A stretch of DNA of 64,000 nt from Armatimonadota bacterium (GCA_029553475.1 JAKPKV010000114.1:124001-188000), one strand, 5' to 3'. Shown: positions 25,556 through 34,313, counted from the stretch's first letter. The notes: generated from the sequence alone by a model not told the origin. Numbers and translations are program-made.

Positions 25556-26917
25556 TCAGGCTATCAGCGGCAGGATATTCTCCTCGATAGCGCAAATCTG
25601 CAATAACACCTCACCATACGGCCGTAACAGATCTTTGTCGCTGAACATCTCCTTTGCGGAGAAATCCTGTGGGATCAGCTGCCCCAGTGTTACAGACAAT
25701 GCGGCGATTTGCGCATAACACTCGGCCAGATCATCCCGTCCGTGATCGCGGAAGAACGCCACCGCATACTGCCGGTCAAGGTATTGCTTATAGTTACACA
25801 TGACATTGAGATACGGCTCAACATTGTCCTCCCAAGTATAGTGCAACAACGCATGGGCGAAAGCCTTGTGGGCGGCAAGCCCGTTATATTGACCCGGGAC
25901 CAGATTCTCTTCCCGGATGAGGCGGGCGATCAGCGTGCGTGTTTCCGCAAAGAGAGTTGCTTTGTCGGGCTTCGCACACTGCCCTTCAATAATGAGGATG
26001 CGTCCCTGGTTGTTGGCGAAGAAGCCGTTGTGCCAGTCGGACTTCCTGAAATACCCCGTGTCATCCGGCACTTCCTGGTGGTCGTCTTCCACATACATGA
26101 ACGGATTGTAACCAAGCAATACACGCCCGTCGTGGTCATACCCGGAGATCACACATGCGTCGGCGCAGTTCATCACCCCTTCAAGCGTAATGACGGGGAA
26201 CCCTCGGTCGATGCTGTCCATAATCAGCCGGCTATCGGCTTCATACTCACCCCGCAGGTGCTGCGATACCCGGTACCCCAGCATGGTGAAGGTATGCTCA
26301 ATAATCGGCGGTGTATTGATCACATGGTAGTTGCCATGATGCCATTGGGTGACCGACGGCATGGAGAAAGAGGTACGGAAGGCGCTGCCCGACACCGCGC
26401 AGACATAATCGTAGTCCACAGTCTCGCCCAGGGCAGTGAGTGCTGAGACGACGCTGTTGACGAACTCGTTTTGCCGCTGTGTATCCGACCAATCCACCTT
26501 CAACAAGCCGGGTATCAGGTTGCGCCTCATGGTAAATCCTCCCGAAATTCGCACAGCGATCTTCATGGGAGCAAATCGTTGAAGACCTGATATTGACACA
26601 GCAACCTTTGAGGGGGCACATCCGAACAGGCGCTTGAATGCTTTCGAGAAGGCTTCCACCGTTTCGTAGCCACATTCAAACGCCATGTCTGTCACCGAGC
26701 AGTCGCCATGCTCAAGTTTCTCCGCCGCCCACGACAACCGCCGAAAGCGAATGTATTCACCGACGGAGTATCCGGTCATCGCGCTGAAGAGACTGGAAAA
26801 CGAAGATGGCGCGTAGTGAATCGCCTCCCCCACAGACTCAGCGGAGATGTTCTCGAACAGATTCTCCTCGATATACCCAATCGCTTCCTGTACTTTGTCA
26901 ACCCAGGTCAAAATCAT
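25556..26917 (-). CDS. AraC-family regulator with a C39/BtrH-like C-terminal domain
   Basis: From ATG 26917 (GGGAGGCG immediately upstream) the 453-residue protein begins with an AraC DNA-binding domain (about 1-110): the AESVGEAIHYAPSSFSSLFS helix-turn-helix and the second motif VTDMAFECGYETVEAFSKAF. The remaining 300 residues hold a domain with 'SIDRGFPVITLEG', 'CVISGYDHDGRVLLGYNPF' and a His/Trp-rich stretch, the layout of C39-like/BtrH N-terminal domains of the papain-like fold. It may sense a small molecule or peptide and regulate neighbours. 123 bp follow before the next gene. Confidence 0.75.
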   Translation of the reverse strand: MILTWVDKVQEAIGYIEENLFENISAESVGEAIHYAPSSFSSLFSAMTGYSVGEYIRFRRLSWAAEKLEHGDCSVTDMAFECGYETVEAFSKAFKRLFGCAPSKVAVSISGLQRFAPMKIAVRISGGFTMRRNLIPGLLKVDWSDTQRQNEFVNSVVSALTALGETVDYDYVCAVSGSAFRTSFSMPSVTQWHHGNYHVINTPPIIEHTFTMLGYRVSQHLRGEYEADSRLIMDSIDRGFPVITLEGVMNCADACVISGYDHDGRVLLGYNPFMYVEDDHQEVPDDTGYFRKSDWHNGFFANNQGRILIIEGQCAKPDKATLFAETRTLIARLIREENLVPGQYNGLAAHKAFAHALLHYTWEDNVEPYLNVMCNYKQYLDRQYAVAFFRDHGRDDLAECYAQIAALSVTLGQLIPQDFSAKEMFSDKDLLRPYGEVLLQICAIEENILPLIA

Positions 26918-27062
26918 CGCCTCCCATGCGTGCCAGCTTAGCAGATACGGGAAAGAAATACCTGTCAGAACCAATGAATTTTTGTCCACGTAGCCTCATG
27001 GCGTATGTGCATTTTGAAGAGTTGCCAATCGCGCAGATGCTCCTGCACAACGGGCTGGTCCT

Positions 27063-27566
27063 TCAGTAGGTATCATCCACCGTGGGATGCTTCAACACCT
27101 TCTCCATGACGCACACCGTAAACGGCAGACACGGAAATCGCTTGGTGCCGGTAATGACGAACCCTTGCCGCGCATACCACTGCTTCAACACCGTATTCTC
27201 GTCAACAATGCCGATGCACGCCTTCTCCCCACCTAGCCGGAGAATTTCCTCGCAGGCAAAAGTCATCAGTTTCGCACCGAATCGCCGGTGGCGATATGCC
27301 GGCAACACGGCCAGCTTCTCAATCGAAAAGGCGCCGGGAGATTCCCGCTTGATGCCGACGACACCCCCCAGCACATCGCCGGCGAAATACCCGGATAGCT
27401 GCAGACCGGCGTCAACCTGTGCCTGCAGATGCGCCTCGCTGAGGAAGGCCGGGTGGGAAGGGCAGTTCTCCGGCGTCAGGCCAAACTCGTCCGCGACGGT
27501 GCGGAAAGATTGGCGGATGACGTCCGCGGCAGCAGAGAGTGTATCGTGAGCTAATGGATGAATCAT
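27063..27566 (-). CDS. GNAT acetyltransferase
   Basis: From ATG 27566 (AAGGAG 6 bases upstream) the 167-residue protein has FSIEKLAVLPAYRHRRFGAK near 80-99 containing the acetyl-CoA loop, a following helix LMTFACEEILRLGG, and GIVDENTVLKQWYARQGFVI near 116-135 as the C-terminal strand-helix-strand. A phenylalanine replaces the usual glycine in the RRxxG loop (RHRRFG), which is mild variation. The ending KRFPCLPFTVCVMEK is common among uncharacterised single-domain GNATs. The start lies inside the end of the gene at 27586 by frame but does not overlap it. Confidence 0.82.
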   Translation of the reverse strand: MIHPLAHDTLSAAADVIRQSFRTVADEFGLTPENCPSHPAFLSEAHLQAQVDAGLQLSGYFAGDVLGGVVGIKRESPGAFSIEKLAVLPAYRHRRFGAKLMTFACEEILRLGGEKACIGIVDENTVLKQWYARQGFVITGTKRFPCLPFTVCVMEKVLKHPTVDDTY

Positions 27567-27585
27567 CTGCACTCCTTGTATGCAG

Positions 27586-28431
27586 TCACTCCCAGTGCTC
27601 ATACGGCACCGGCTCCCCCACGACCCCGCTGAAATACTCCAACGCCGCTACACAAAACGATTTCGGTGTCCAGGCGGTAACTTCCCCCTCGGGATCCAGG
27701 TCCGCCGGTGTCACGGCGGCGACCAAGTAGGGATCGAGCGGTAGGTGGTCGTGCATCTTCGCGCCATGTAGGCCGTCGCGGACGATCACGCCGTCGCGGA
27801 TCAGCCGGTGCCCGTCGAAGAAGAGGCGCGCACCCGGCGTGTAGGGGGTGTCCGGTTCGGTGTGCAGTCGGTTGGCATTTCTGGATGCCACTACAAACTC
27901 GGGGGCCATGGCGCCGGCGTTCGCCAGGATGATATAGTCCGCATAATCTGCCGGCTCACCGAGCCAGTCGCCGCCCAGGTTGGGCATAGCCACGCCTTCC
28001 CGGCGCAAGCGGGCCTGTGCGCGGAGTTCGCCGCAGGCCTGGATGGCTGCCCATCCCTGTGCGGTCGTGGAGTGCACCAGCCATTTCGGATCATCAAGGC
28101 GCACGGTTGGCCAATCAGGCGTTTCCGTCAGCGCCTGCTCGACAAACGCTCGGCCCATGTCCGCCGGCACGCTAATGATGCACTGCCGCCCATGCAGGGA
28201 TTCATACTGGATAAAGTCGGCCAGGTCCGCCGCCAGATTCCGCGGCCCTCCACGCCCCACCACGTATGCAAAGAGCCCATTCGGCCATTTCCCATTCACC
28301 CCGCGGGCATCCGCCTCCTCGCGGATGCGAAAACAACTCCATTGCGGGCCGTAGCCGCCGTCGGCGGTGAAAGGGTTCGGATCTTCATGCGTCCAGCCGG
28401 GTGGAGCAAGTAGGTAATTGAATGCATCCAT
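27586..28431 (-). CDS. Uncharacterised protein, possible ADP-ribosyltransferase-like fold
   Basis: The 281-residue protein (ATG 28431; a TTG start at 28491 is the longer option) is not assigned to a named family. Visible features are a Trp/Gly-rich N-terminus, 'KWLVHSTTAQGWAAIQACGE' near 112-131, 'YIILANAGAMAPEFVVASR' near 162-180, 'TPGARLFFDG' and a C-terminal 'LPLDPYLVAAVTPADLDPEG'. The 'VHsTt...W..I...GeL' plus later 'R..LFFdg' pattern recalls proteins with the KptA/ART-type NAD-binding fold, so RNA or protein ADP-ribose chemistry is possible. That is an inference only. Confidence 0.5.
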   Translation of the reverse strand: MDAFNYLLAPPGWTHEDPNPFTADGGYGPQWSCFRIREEADARGVNGKWPNGLFAYVVGRGGPRNLAADLADFIQYESLHGRQCIISVPADMGRAFVEQALTETPDWPTVRLDDPKWLVHSTTAQGWAAIQACGELRAQARLRREGVAMPNLGGDWLGEPADYADYIILANAGAMAPEFVVASRNANRLHTEPDTPYTPGARLFFDGHRLIRDGVIVRDGLHGAKMHDHLPLDPYLVAAVTPADLDPEGEVTAWTPKSFCVAALEYFSGVVGEPVPYEHWE

Positions 28432-28484
28432 ATCGTGATCCTGTGTAGGCGGTACTATATAAATTGAGAAGGGGGTGTGAACCG

Positions 28485-28513
28485 TTGACAACGTCTGTCC
28501 TGGTGATTATACT
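28485..28513 (+). promoter_or_regulatory. Consensus promoter for the DUF1835 gene
   Basis: Perfect TTGACA (28485-28490), 17 bases and TATACT (28508-28513). Transcription would begin near 28520, leaving a leader of about 120 bases before the gene at 28643. Confidence 0.8.
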
Positions 28514-28528
28514 CCACGGAGGTGCGTA

Positions 28529-28585
28529 ATGGGCACCTCCAGTCTGCGGAAAGGGCCAAGCCCGCCATGCGCGTTTCCTGAATGA
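28529..28585 (+). CDS. Possible 18-codon leader peptide
   Basis: In the leader of the gene at 28643, a strong ribosome site GGAGGT lies 5 bases before ATG 28529, which opens an 18-codon frame (MGTSSLRKGPSPPCAFPE) ending TGA at 28583-28585. The ribosome site can pair with GCACCTCC just downstream of the start codon, forming a hairpin at the very 5' end of the predicted RNA. Leader ORFs of this size upstream of resistance genes can control translation or transcription by ribosome stalling. Confidence 0.4.
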   Translation: MGTSSLRKGPSPPCAFPE

Positions 28586-28642
28586 AGACACCTTCTTTCA
28601 GCCTGAGATTGCAGACGCCAGGCATGTGTGAAAGGAGGTCGT

Positions 28643-29893
28643 ATGACCAGCTTACCTGCACGGCCGAGCTTGGAGAACCTCAAAAAGCAGGCCAAGTCGC
28701 TCCTCCGCGCTCACCAGGGGGGCGATCCAACCGTCTGTCGTGTGCTGCGGCATCTCCATCGTTTCGCGGCGGCATCACCTGACGAAATCCTCTCAGCCGA
28801 GCTGTCCCTCACGGAAGTACAATTCGCCCTGGCCCAGGAGTATGGGTTCACCAGTTGGCGCGCGCTGAAACAGTCTGTCGAGCAGGCAGACCCCCGGCGA
28901 TATTTGCACGTCTTTTGCCTGGAAATCCCCGCCCTGGCATTACGTGAAAGTGGCGTGCCCGGCACGGTGATCACCTGGTTGGACCCGCTGATCGAAGGGC
29001 CAACGCCCGCCGGCGTCACGGAGCAGCAGTGGCTGGAATTGCGCGCACAGCACCTCACCGAGATCTTCCCTGTACCCGCGCAGGCGATGCAGGCGTTGCA
29101 GAACATGGACCGGCGATTGGCCGAGTTCCCCGCGTATCAGGAAGTGGTGCTCTGGTTCGATGCCTGCCTGTACGATCAGATCACGCTCTGCCGCCAATTG
29201 GATTGGTTTGCGCACCAGACACGTGGCGCGACCTCGCTCAGCCTCATCTGCATCGGGGCTTATCCCGGTATGCCCGTCTTCCACGGCCTTGGCGAACTCT
29301 CCAACGCACAGTTAGCCGGATTGCTGCCGCAACGACAGGCGGTGACTCCCGCCCAAACGGCGCTGGGCGTTGCGGCGTGGCAGGCGTATCGCTCGGCAGA
29401 CCCGACCGCGATTGAACGGCTGCTCGCTCAGGATACCTCCGCGCTCCCCTATCTGGCTCCGGCGCTCGTGAAGCACCTGGAACGATTTCCCTCGGTGCGG
29501 AACGGGGTGAACCGCATGGAGCAGGAGATCCTCGAGCTGGTCGCCAATGGGTATCATCGGTATGAGCAGATATTTCATCGGCTCTCTGACCTCGAACAAC
29601 CAGCGTACTTTGGGCTGGAATACCTTTTCCACCAGCTTGAAACCCTCACCGCAGGTCCGTATCCACTACTGACCATGCATGGACTTGAACCGTGCGAGAC
29701 TCGGCCGCGCCACGCATGGCCAATTGATCAATCAACATATCTGCTCACCTCGACCGGCGAGGCGGTGATGCACGGCCAAGCCGATTGGATCACCCTCAAT
29801 GGCCTCGACCGCTGGCTCGGTGGCGTCCACCTGCACGGCGCCCAGAGCGAGTGGCGCTGGGATGGGCAGCAGCAGCTGGTACGAATGATCTAA
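28643..29893 (+). CDS. DUF1835-type protein with an N-terminal helical cap
   Basis: From ATG 28643 (AGGAGGTCGT upstream) the 416-residue protein starts with 'LPARPSLENLKKQAKSLLRA', a helical motif often found ahead of ankyrin or other stress-related domains, and 'YGFTSWRALKQ'. The central part 'LHVFCLEIPALALRESG', 'EVVLWFDACLYDQITLCRQL' and 'PGMPVFHGLGELSNAQLAGL' matches the DUF1835 layout, with the C-terminal helical segment usually called DUF3658. Function is unknown. It is the only plus-strand gene in the island and has its own promoter and leader ORF. Confidence 0.75.
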   Translation: MTSLPARPSLENLKKQAKSLLRAHQGGDPTVCRVLRHLHRFAAASPDEILSAELSLTEVQFALAQEYGFTSWRALKQSVEQADPRRYLHVFCLEIPALALRESGVPGTVITWLDPLIEGPTPAGVTEQQWLELRAQHLTEIFPVPAQAMQALQNMDRRLAEFPAYQEVVLWFDACLYDQITLCRQLDWFAHQTRGATSLSLICIGAYPGMPVFHGLGELSNAQLAGLLPQRQAVTPAQTALGVAAWQAYRSADPTAIERLLAQDTSALPYLAPALVKHLERFPSVRNGVNRMEQEILELVANGYHRYEQIFHRLSDLEQPAYFGLEYLFHQLETLTAGPYPLLTMHGLEPCETRPRHAWPIDQSTYLLTSTGEAVMHGQADWITLNGLDRWLGGVHLHGAQSEWRWDGQQQLVRMI

Positions 29894-29922
29894 CGATCTC
29901 ATCGGGTGATTGGGTCATGTTC

Positions 29923-31908
29923 TCACCGTTGCCAGCTGCGCGGCCTGCGGATGCGCCGGGCCGCCGCACGGGCGTGCAGACGCACGGTGCCGTTCGGGTC
30001 ATGCTGGGCCAGGGTATCCAGCAGCTGCAGCAGGTCCCCGTCGGCGATGTTCCGCACCACCTGCGAGCCTTCGCCATTGAAAAGAAAGAAGCTGGCGGCG
30101 TTCCGCACCGCTACCTGCGGGCTTTGCAGCGCCTCTTTGAAGACGGGCAAGCTGGCGGCGCCCAGCTTCGCGAGCACCATGGCGGCATTGGCATGCCCGG
30201 CCAGCAGGTGCCGCCGCATCGGCTCCAGCAGCGCGGGATCGGCGAACCGCACCAGCGCTTTCGTCAGCGCGTAGGAATGCGGGTCGCGGTCGAACGCCGC
30301 CAGCAGCGCCGGCACATCCCCGGCCCCCGCCACGCGGGCCAGGGCGTTGCCGGATATGTGCAGCAGTGCGGCGCGCATGGCGGCCCATTGGGCCTCGGGT
30401 TCTCCGCCGACATCGCCGCGGGATGCCGCTTCCATCCGGGTGATGGTCTCCTGAAGAAGCGGCAGGTTCTCCCGCGTCACCAGGCACTCAATCACCCGAT
30501 CTCGATGGAGGATGCCCGGCAGGAATTGGGGCCCCTGCTCCATAGCCTGCAGCACCGCCGGCAGCGCCCGCGGGTCGCCGATGTCACGCAGCGCGAAGAG
30601 CGCCGGCAGGTCGTGGCGGATATCCGGCGATGCAGCGATGAACTCCAGCAATGCGGGTACCGCCCGGCGGCTCTTCAGCGCGCCTAACGCCACAATGGCG
30701 GATTGCCGTACCCCGGCCACCGGGTCGTGCAGCAGGCGGATCAGCGCGGGCACCGCACGCTTATCCCCCAATTCCCCCAGCGCCTTCGCGGCACGACTGC
30801 GCACCTTCGCTGATGGGTCTGGCAAGGCGGCCACCAGACGCTGCCGCAACTCCACCCGCGCGCGTGCATCGCTCGCAGCCCGCGATAATTCCTCACGGAA
30901 CCGGCGCGGCTCGATATCGGATTGCGGCGGGTACGGAAACCGTTCCAGTTGCCTGATCGCCGACTTCGCCGCCGCCGCCACTTCCCCGGAGCGCGCCGGA
31001 TCAGTGACCACCTGCTGCAGCGCCGGGAGGGCCGCCGGGTCCTGCTGCGAGACCAGCCCACCGACCGCCGCGATTTGCACGGCGACATCACGGTGCTGCA
31101 GCAAGGCAATCAATGCGTCGCGCATCTCCGGCGTATGCCAGCGCTTGGAAGCCCGGATGGCGCCGCGCAGGTTGGCGACGATCTCCCAATCCGTCAGCGC
31201 CACTTGCTCCGCGGGCGTGCCTGGCGGCATCCACTTCACAGGAAACGGCTCCCCGCGCAGATAGCCCAGCACGGTGGTGTACCGATCCGCGGCCAAACCC
31301 TGATGCAGCTCCCGCACCGCCCGTTCCCGCTCCTGCGGCTCCCCGCCGCCCAATTGCTCCAGCTTGTCCAGCACCCGGCGGGTGAAGGGGCTGCGCTCCT
31401 GTCCGTCCATCATGCCCATCTCCTTTCGGAGGATGGCCTTGGCGCGACCGAGGCGGGCTTTCACCGCCGACACGGTGCTGCCCAGCGCCGCCGCGATCTC
31501 GGCGTAGCTGCATCCCGCTTCATAGAAAAGCAGCACGCAGCGCCGCGTCTCTTCCGGCAGTCCGGCCAGCGGCAGGTCGTCGAGGTCGAGGACAGCACCG
31601 TGGGTGTCGAGCTGGTCGTCGGCGATCTCGCACCGCGCCGGGCTACGCAGGAAGTCGCGGCACAGATTCGCCGCGATCGTGCGCAGCCACGGCACAAAGC
31701 GCGCCGGGTCGTCGAGCTGGTCGAGCTTCAGATAGGCGCGCACGAACGCTTCCTGCGCCAGGTCCTCCGCATCGTGCCAGTTGCCCACCCGCTGATGGCA
31801 CTGGCGCTGAATCGTCTCGCGGAGCCGCTCAACCAACTCCCCGAATGCGTCCAGATTATGCCGTGCCCGCTGCACCAGCGCGGTCTCGCTAAGGTCATCC
31901 GTGTTCAT
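29923..31908 (-). CDS. ECF sigma factor fused to HEAT repeats
   Basis: The 661-residue protein starts with a sigma-70 region 2 (about 10-75, with HDAEDLAQEAFVRAYLKL) and region 4 (about 115-172, with CSYAEIAAALGSTVSAVKAR), a complete ECF-type sigma factor. A DGQERSPFTRRVLDKLEQ linker follows, then about 450 residues of HEAT-type repeats, e.g. DPSAKVRSRAAKALGELGD and DPVAGVRQSAIVALGALKS. ECF factors direct RNA polymerase to stress promoters; a solenoid tail may act as a built-in anti-sigma or sensor. ATG 31908 was chosen because the extra 20 upstream residues precede the conserved start. The ribosome site is weak. Confidence 0.85.
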   Translation of the reverse strand: MNTDDLSETALVQRARHNLDAFGELVERLRETIQRQCHQRVGNWHDAEDLAQEAFVRAYLKLDQLDDPARFVPWLRTIAANLCRDFLRSPARCEIADDQLDTHGAVLDLDDLPLAGLPEETRRCVLLFYEAGCSYAEIAAALGSTVSAVKARLGRAKAILRKEMGMMDGQERSPFTRRVLDKLEQLGGGEPQERERAVRELHQGLAADRYTTVLGYLRGEPFPVKWMPPGTPAEQVALTDWEIVANLRGAIRASKRWHTPEMRDALIALLQHRDVAVQIAAVGGLVSQQDPAALPALQQVVTDPARSGEVAAAAKSAIRQLERFPYPPQSDIEPRRFREELSRAASDARARVELRQRLVAALPDPSAKVRSRAAKALGELGDKRAVPALIRLLHDPVAGVRQSAIVALGALKSRRAVPALLEFIAASPDIRHDLPALFALRDIGDPRALPAVLQAMEQGPQFLPGILHRDRVIECLVTRENLPLLQETITRMEAASRGDVGGEPEAQWAAMRAALLHISGNALARVAGAGDVPALLAAFDRDPHSYALTKALVRFADPALLEPMRRHLLAGHANAAMVLAKLGAASLPVFKEALQSPQVAVRNAASFFLFNGEGSQVVRNIADGDLLQLLDTLAQHDPNGTVRLHARAAARRIRRPRSWQR

Positions 31909-31964
31909 ATCCGTAATAGAGACGGGTGCAGATGGCGAAAAAGACCGCGGTGGCAAAAAAAGTC

Positions 31965-32447
31965 TCACGCTTTCCTCGGCGTTCGCCGGTACAGCTGCAC
32001 ATACCAGCTCTCAAACCCGCAGCTTTCGTAAAAACGCATGATGCGGCGGAGGTCTTTCGTGGCAGAGTAGACGAGCTGATATTGCAGACCCTGCGCTTCT
32101 GCGCGCGCCAACACGGCATCAAGGAGCCGACGGCCGATGCCCTGCGCACGCCATGCGGAGCAGACGTAGAGATCATTGATTGCGAGATAGCGCTCGCCGG
32201 CGGGAATCACCGCCATCCCCTCGCTGACATGCACGGACGCGGCCACCATGCCGACAAGCTGCCCCTCAAGCTCCGCGACCAGGAAGTATTCATTGAGTTG
32301 GTCACGCAAGCCTGCCATGTCAGTGGCCGTTTGGCCATGCGTGATCTGCTCCTGCTCCCAGGTCTGCTGCATCAACGAGATACCGGGGAAATCATCGGGG
32401 GTTGCCTGACGGATCGTCGGCCTGTCAGCAGTCTCCACCCTGGTCAT
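31965..32447 (-). CDS. GNAT acetyltransferase
   Basis: The 160-residue single-domain protein has PTIRQATPDDFPGISLM at the start, 'YFLVAELEGQLVGMVAASV' as the central sheet and 'LAINDLYVCSAWRAQGIGRR' (about 88-107) as the acetyl-CoA loop, ending 'LQYQLVYSATKDLRRIMRFY' then 'ESCGFES'. The C-terminal strand and helix are present, so it looks intact. The target is unknown. AAAGGGA precedes ATG 32447. The start overlaps the end of the upstream GrpB gene by 23 bp, showing coupling. Confidence 0.87.
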   Translation of the reverse strand: MTRVETADRPTIRQATPDDFPGISLMQQTWEQEQITHGQTATDMAGLRDQLNEYFLVAELEGQLVGMVAASVHVSEGMAVIPAGERYLAINDLYVCSAWRAQGIGRRLLDAVLARAEAQGLQYQLVYSATKDLRRIMRFYESCGFESWYVQLYRRTPRKA

Positions 32448-32976
32448 GGTGTGTCCCTTTCAACGTGCGTTGAATAAACTCGTGCTTGCCCGCCGTATAC
32501 GATTTGCGGTCATCAGGAAATTGCCGGACCAGGTCACGTTTGAGCGCGGCATATCGCTCGCGGAGGACGGCATCACCGCGAAGCGCGTCACGGAAGGCTA
32601 GGTCATCGCGCCATTGCTTATCCGTGCTCTCCATCAGGTGCAGATGGATTGCGCGCACGTCGGGCTGAATATCTCGCACCAGCAGATAGCCCCCGTTGGT
32701 GCCACCATCACCGCGGTCAATATAGTCATGGTGGGTGAGAGCTGTGATAATGGCAGGGAGATCGTCGCGCGAGTGCAGTGCTACGTCGATATCGAGGATC
32801 GGCTTGGCGGGGAGACCGGGCACTGACGTGCTCCCGATGTGCTGTATGTCCACCACGAGATCGCCGACGAGCCGCTGCAATTCCGCCGACGCGGCCAGGA
32901 ACAGGGCCGCCCACCGCGGGTGGTGCTCGACCAGGCGCACGGTGTGACGTTGCAGACCGATGATCAGCTCACCCAT
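32425..32976 (-). CDS. GrpB (UPF0157) family protein, second copy
   Basis: The 183-residue product carries the same core as the copy at 21857: HIGSTSVPGLPAKPILDIDV near 46-65, RAIHLHLM near 107-114, then FRDALRGDAVLRERYAALKR. The two copies are clearly diverged, so they are not a recent duplication. The reaction is not established for the family. ATG 32976 (alternative 33012) overlaps the ASCH gene stop by 8 bp. It is part of the tightly overlapping run with the GNAT at 31965. Confidence 0.9.
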   Translation of the reverse strand: MGELIIGLQRHTVRLVEHHPRWAALFLAASAELQRLVGDLVVDIQHIGSTSVPGLPAKPILDIDVALHSRDDLPAIITALTHHDYIDRGDGGTNGGYLLVRDIQPDVRAIHLHLMESTDKQWRDDLAFRDALRGDAVLRERYAALKRDLVRQFPDDRKSYTAGKHEFIQRTLKGTHHDQGGDC

Positions 32977-33445
32977 GATTGCCCCCACTATCGTGCCGCG
33001 CAAGAAAATCACGCAAATGCGGGTGATGCTCCAGCATCAGGTAATTCTGCGGCGCCGTGAAGCCGAATTCTTCCACCAAGACCTCCAGCGGAATTGGCGC
33101 GATGTCATGGCAGGCAAGAATAGGGATGGCATACCCCTGTACCTTTCCTTGCAGATAGTCCAACATCCCTGGCCGCGATCCGGCGCATTGCCGCTCGGCA
33201 AGCTCGGCAATCTGCGCCGGGGTGCCGATAATCGGTGTGCCGAAATCTACGAACCCGCAGATCGCTTTCCGTGGCGTGCTGAGATAAATATACGCCCGCA
33301 CAGCATCTGGCCGAAACACGCGACGGTATTCATAACGTTTGCTGCCGTCCAATATCATCGGCCAGTATCGTGGCTGCAAACTGAGGATCAGCAAGGGTTT
33401 TCGGGTGTCGCCATCCCAATCTACACCCGGTAATTCTATGGTCAT
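32969..33445 (-). CDS. ASCH-domain (PUA-like fold) protein
   Basis: The 158-residue protein shows an ASCH-like pattern: LLILSLQPRYWPMILDGSKR near 18-37 followed by YEYRRVF, then AVRAYIYLSTPRKAICGFVD near 48-67. ASCH domains bind nucleic acid bases or modified nucleosides; some cleave N4-acetylcytidine. The active-site Lys expected for the amidohydrolase type could be the K of 'GSKRYEYRR'. GAGGTGGCGCC precedes ATG 33445. It heads the overlapping ASCH-GrpB-GNAT run. Confidence 0.72.
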   Translation of the reverse strand: MTIELPGVDWDGDTRKPLLILSLQPRYWPMILDGSKRYEYRRVFRPDAVRAYIYLSTPRKAICGFVDFGTPIIGTPAQIAELAERQCAGSRPGMLDYLQGKVQGYAIPILACHDIAPIPLEVLVEEFGFTAPQNYLMLEHHPHLRDFLARHDSGGNHG

Positions 33446-33527
33446 GGCGCCACCTCACCGCACGAAATATCGCCCTGTTGATCCTTGCTCCGCGACACAA
33501 TCTCTGTCGAATACGTGATGGATAATC

Positions 33528-34298
33528 CTACCGGATCGCCACAAATACCAGTCCCTCGTCCCCGCTCTCCGGTTCGAGGGTATCCCGACGCTGTTGTACT
33601 GAGATCTCGCGATACCCCGTTGCCTGTAAGTAGGCGATCACTTCACCCGCCGTCATCACACGCAGCACTTCCTCATGCGAAAAGGTCGAAACTTGCCCCT
33701 TCTCGGTGACTTGCAGAGCGAGTTGGGCGTAATAGATGGAGCGAAACGCATCATACCGACTTGTCGTCCGGTTGATGATGTGCAGACCGTCACCATGCAC
33801 CTCGTCAGTACTGGTCGTACCGAAGGAGGCCGCGTTAGCCAGGATGTTCCAGATTTCCAAGACCAACACACCACCCGGTCGCAACGCTCTTCGCAGTGCC
33901 GTTAACACGCTAAGCATGGCTTCCGTTTCCAGAAAGTAGCAGAGGACGGAATTCATGCACAGTATCACATCATACCGCTCAATCTCGTCCAGCGCCAGCA
34001 AGTCACCTTCGATCAGGTTTGCGGTTAATCCTCGTTGCCGCAAACGGTCGGCGCAGTGGGCCAGCATGTCGGGACTGATATCTACGCCGGTCATCCGGTA
34101 GCCTGCACCTGCCAGCATAACGAGATACCGCCCGGCGCCGCAACCGGCATCGAGCACGTCCTGGATACCTTTGCCGGCAAACACCGCCTGAAGAAAAGTC
34201 AGATCTTCCTCGGTGGCGAAGGCTTCCCGGCAGCCGTGCACCAGGTAATCGTAGTATTTGGCAAAGAGGGGATGATAACGTGACACCGTATACCTCAT
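33528..34298 (-). CDS. SAM-dependent methyltransferase
   Basis: Class I methyltransferase of 256 residues. Motif I VLDAGCGAGRYLVMLAGAGY lies near 48-67, the acidic end of strand 2 MTGVDISPDML near 69-79, LIEGDLLALDEIERYDVILC near 95-114 and LRRALRPGGVLVLEIWN near 135-151. A C-terminal beta region may close over a small substrate. Family members include quinone, antibiotic and unknown O/N-methyltransferases, so the substrate is not stated. The start is the first ATG; the neighbouring GNAT ends 15 bp upstream. Confidence 0.87.
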   Translation of the reverse strand: MRYTVSRYHPLFAKYYDYLVHGCREAFATEEDLTFLQAVFAGKGIQDVLDAGCGAGRYLVMLAGAGYRMTGVDISPDMLAHCADRLRQRGLTANLIEGDLLALDEIERYDVILCMNSVLCYFLETEAMLSVLTALRRALRPGGVLVLEIWNILANAASFGTTSTDEVHGDGLHIINRTTSRYDAFRSIYYAQLALQVTEKGQVSTFSHEEVLRVMTAGEVIAYLQATGYREISVQQRRDTLEPESGDEGLVFVAIR

Positions 34299-34313
34299 TC
34301 CGATTCATCTTCA

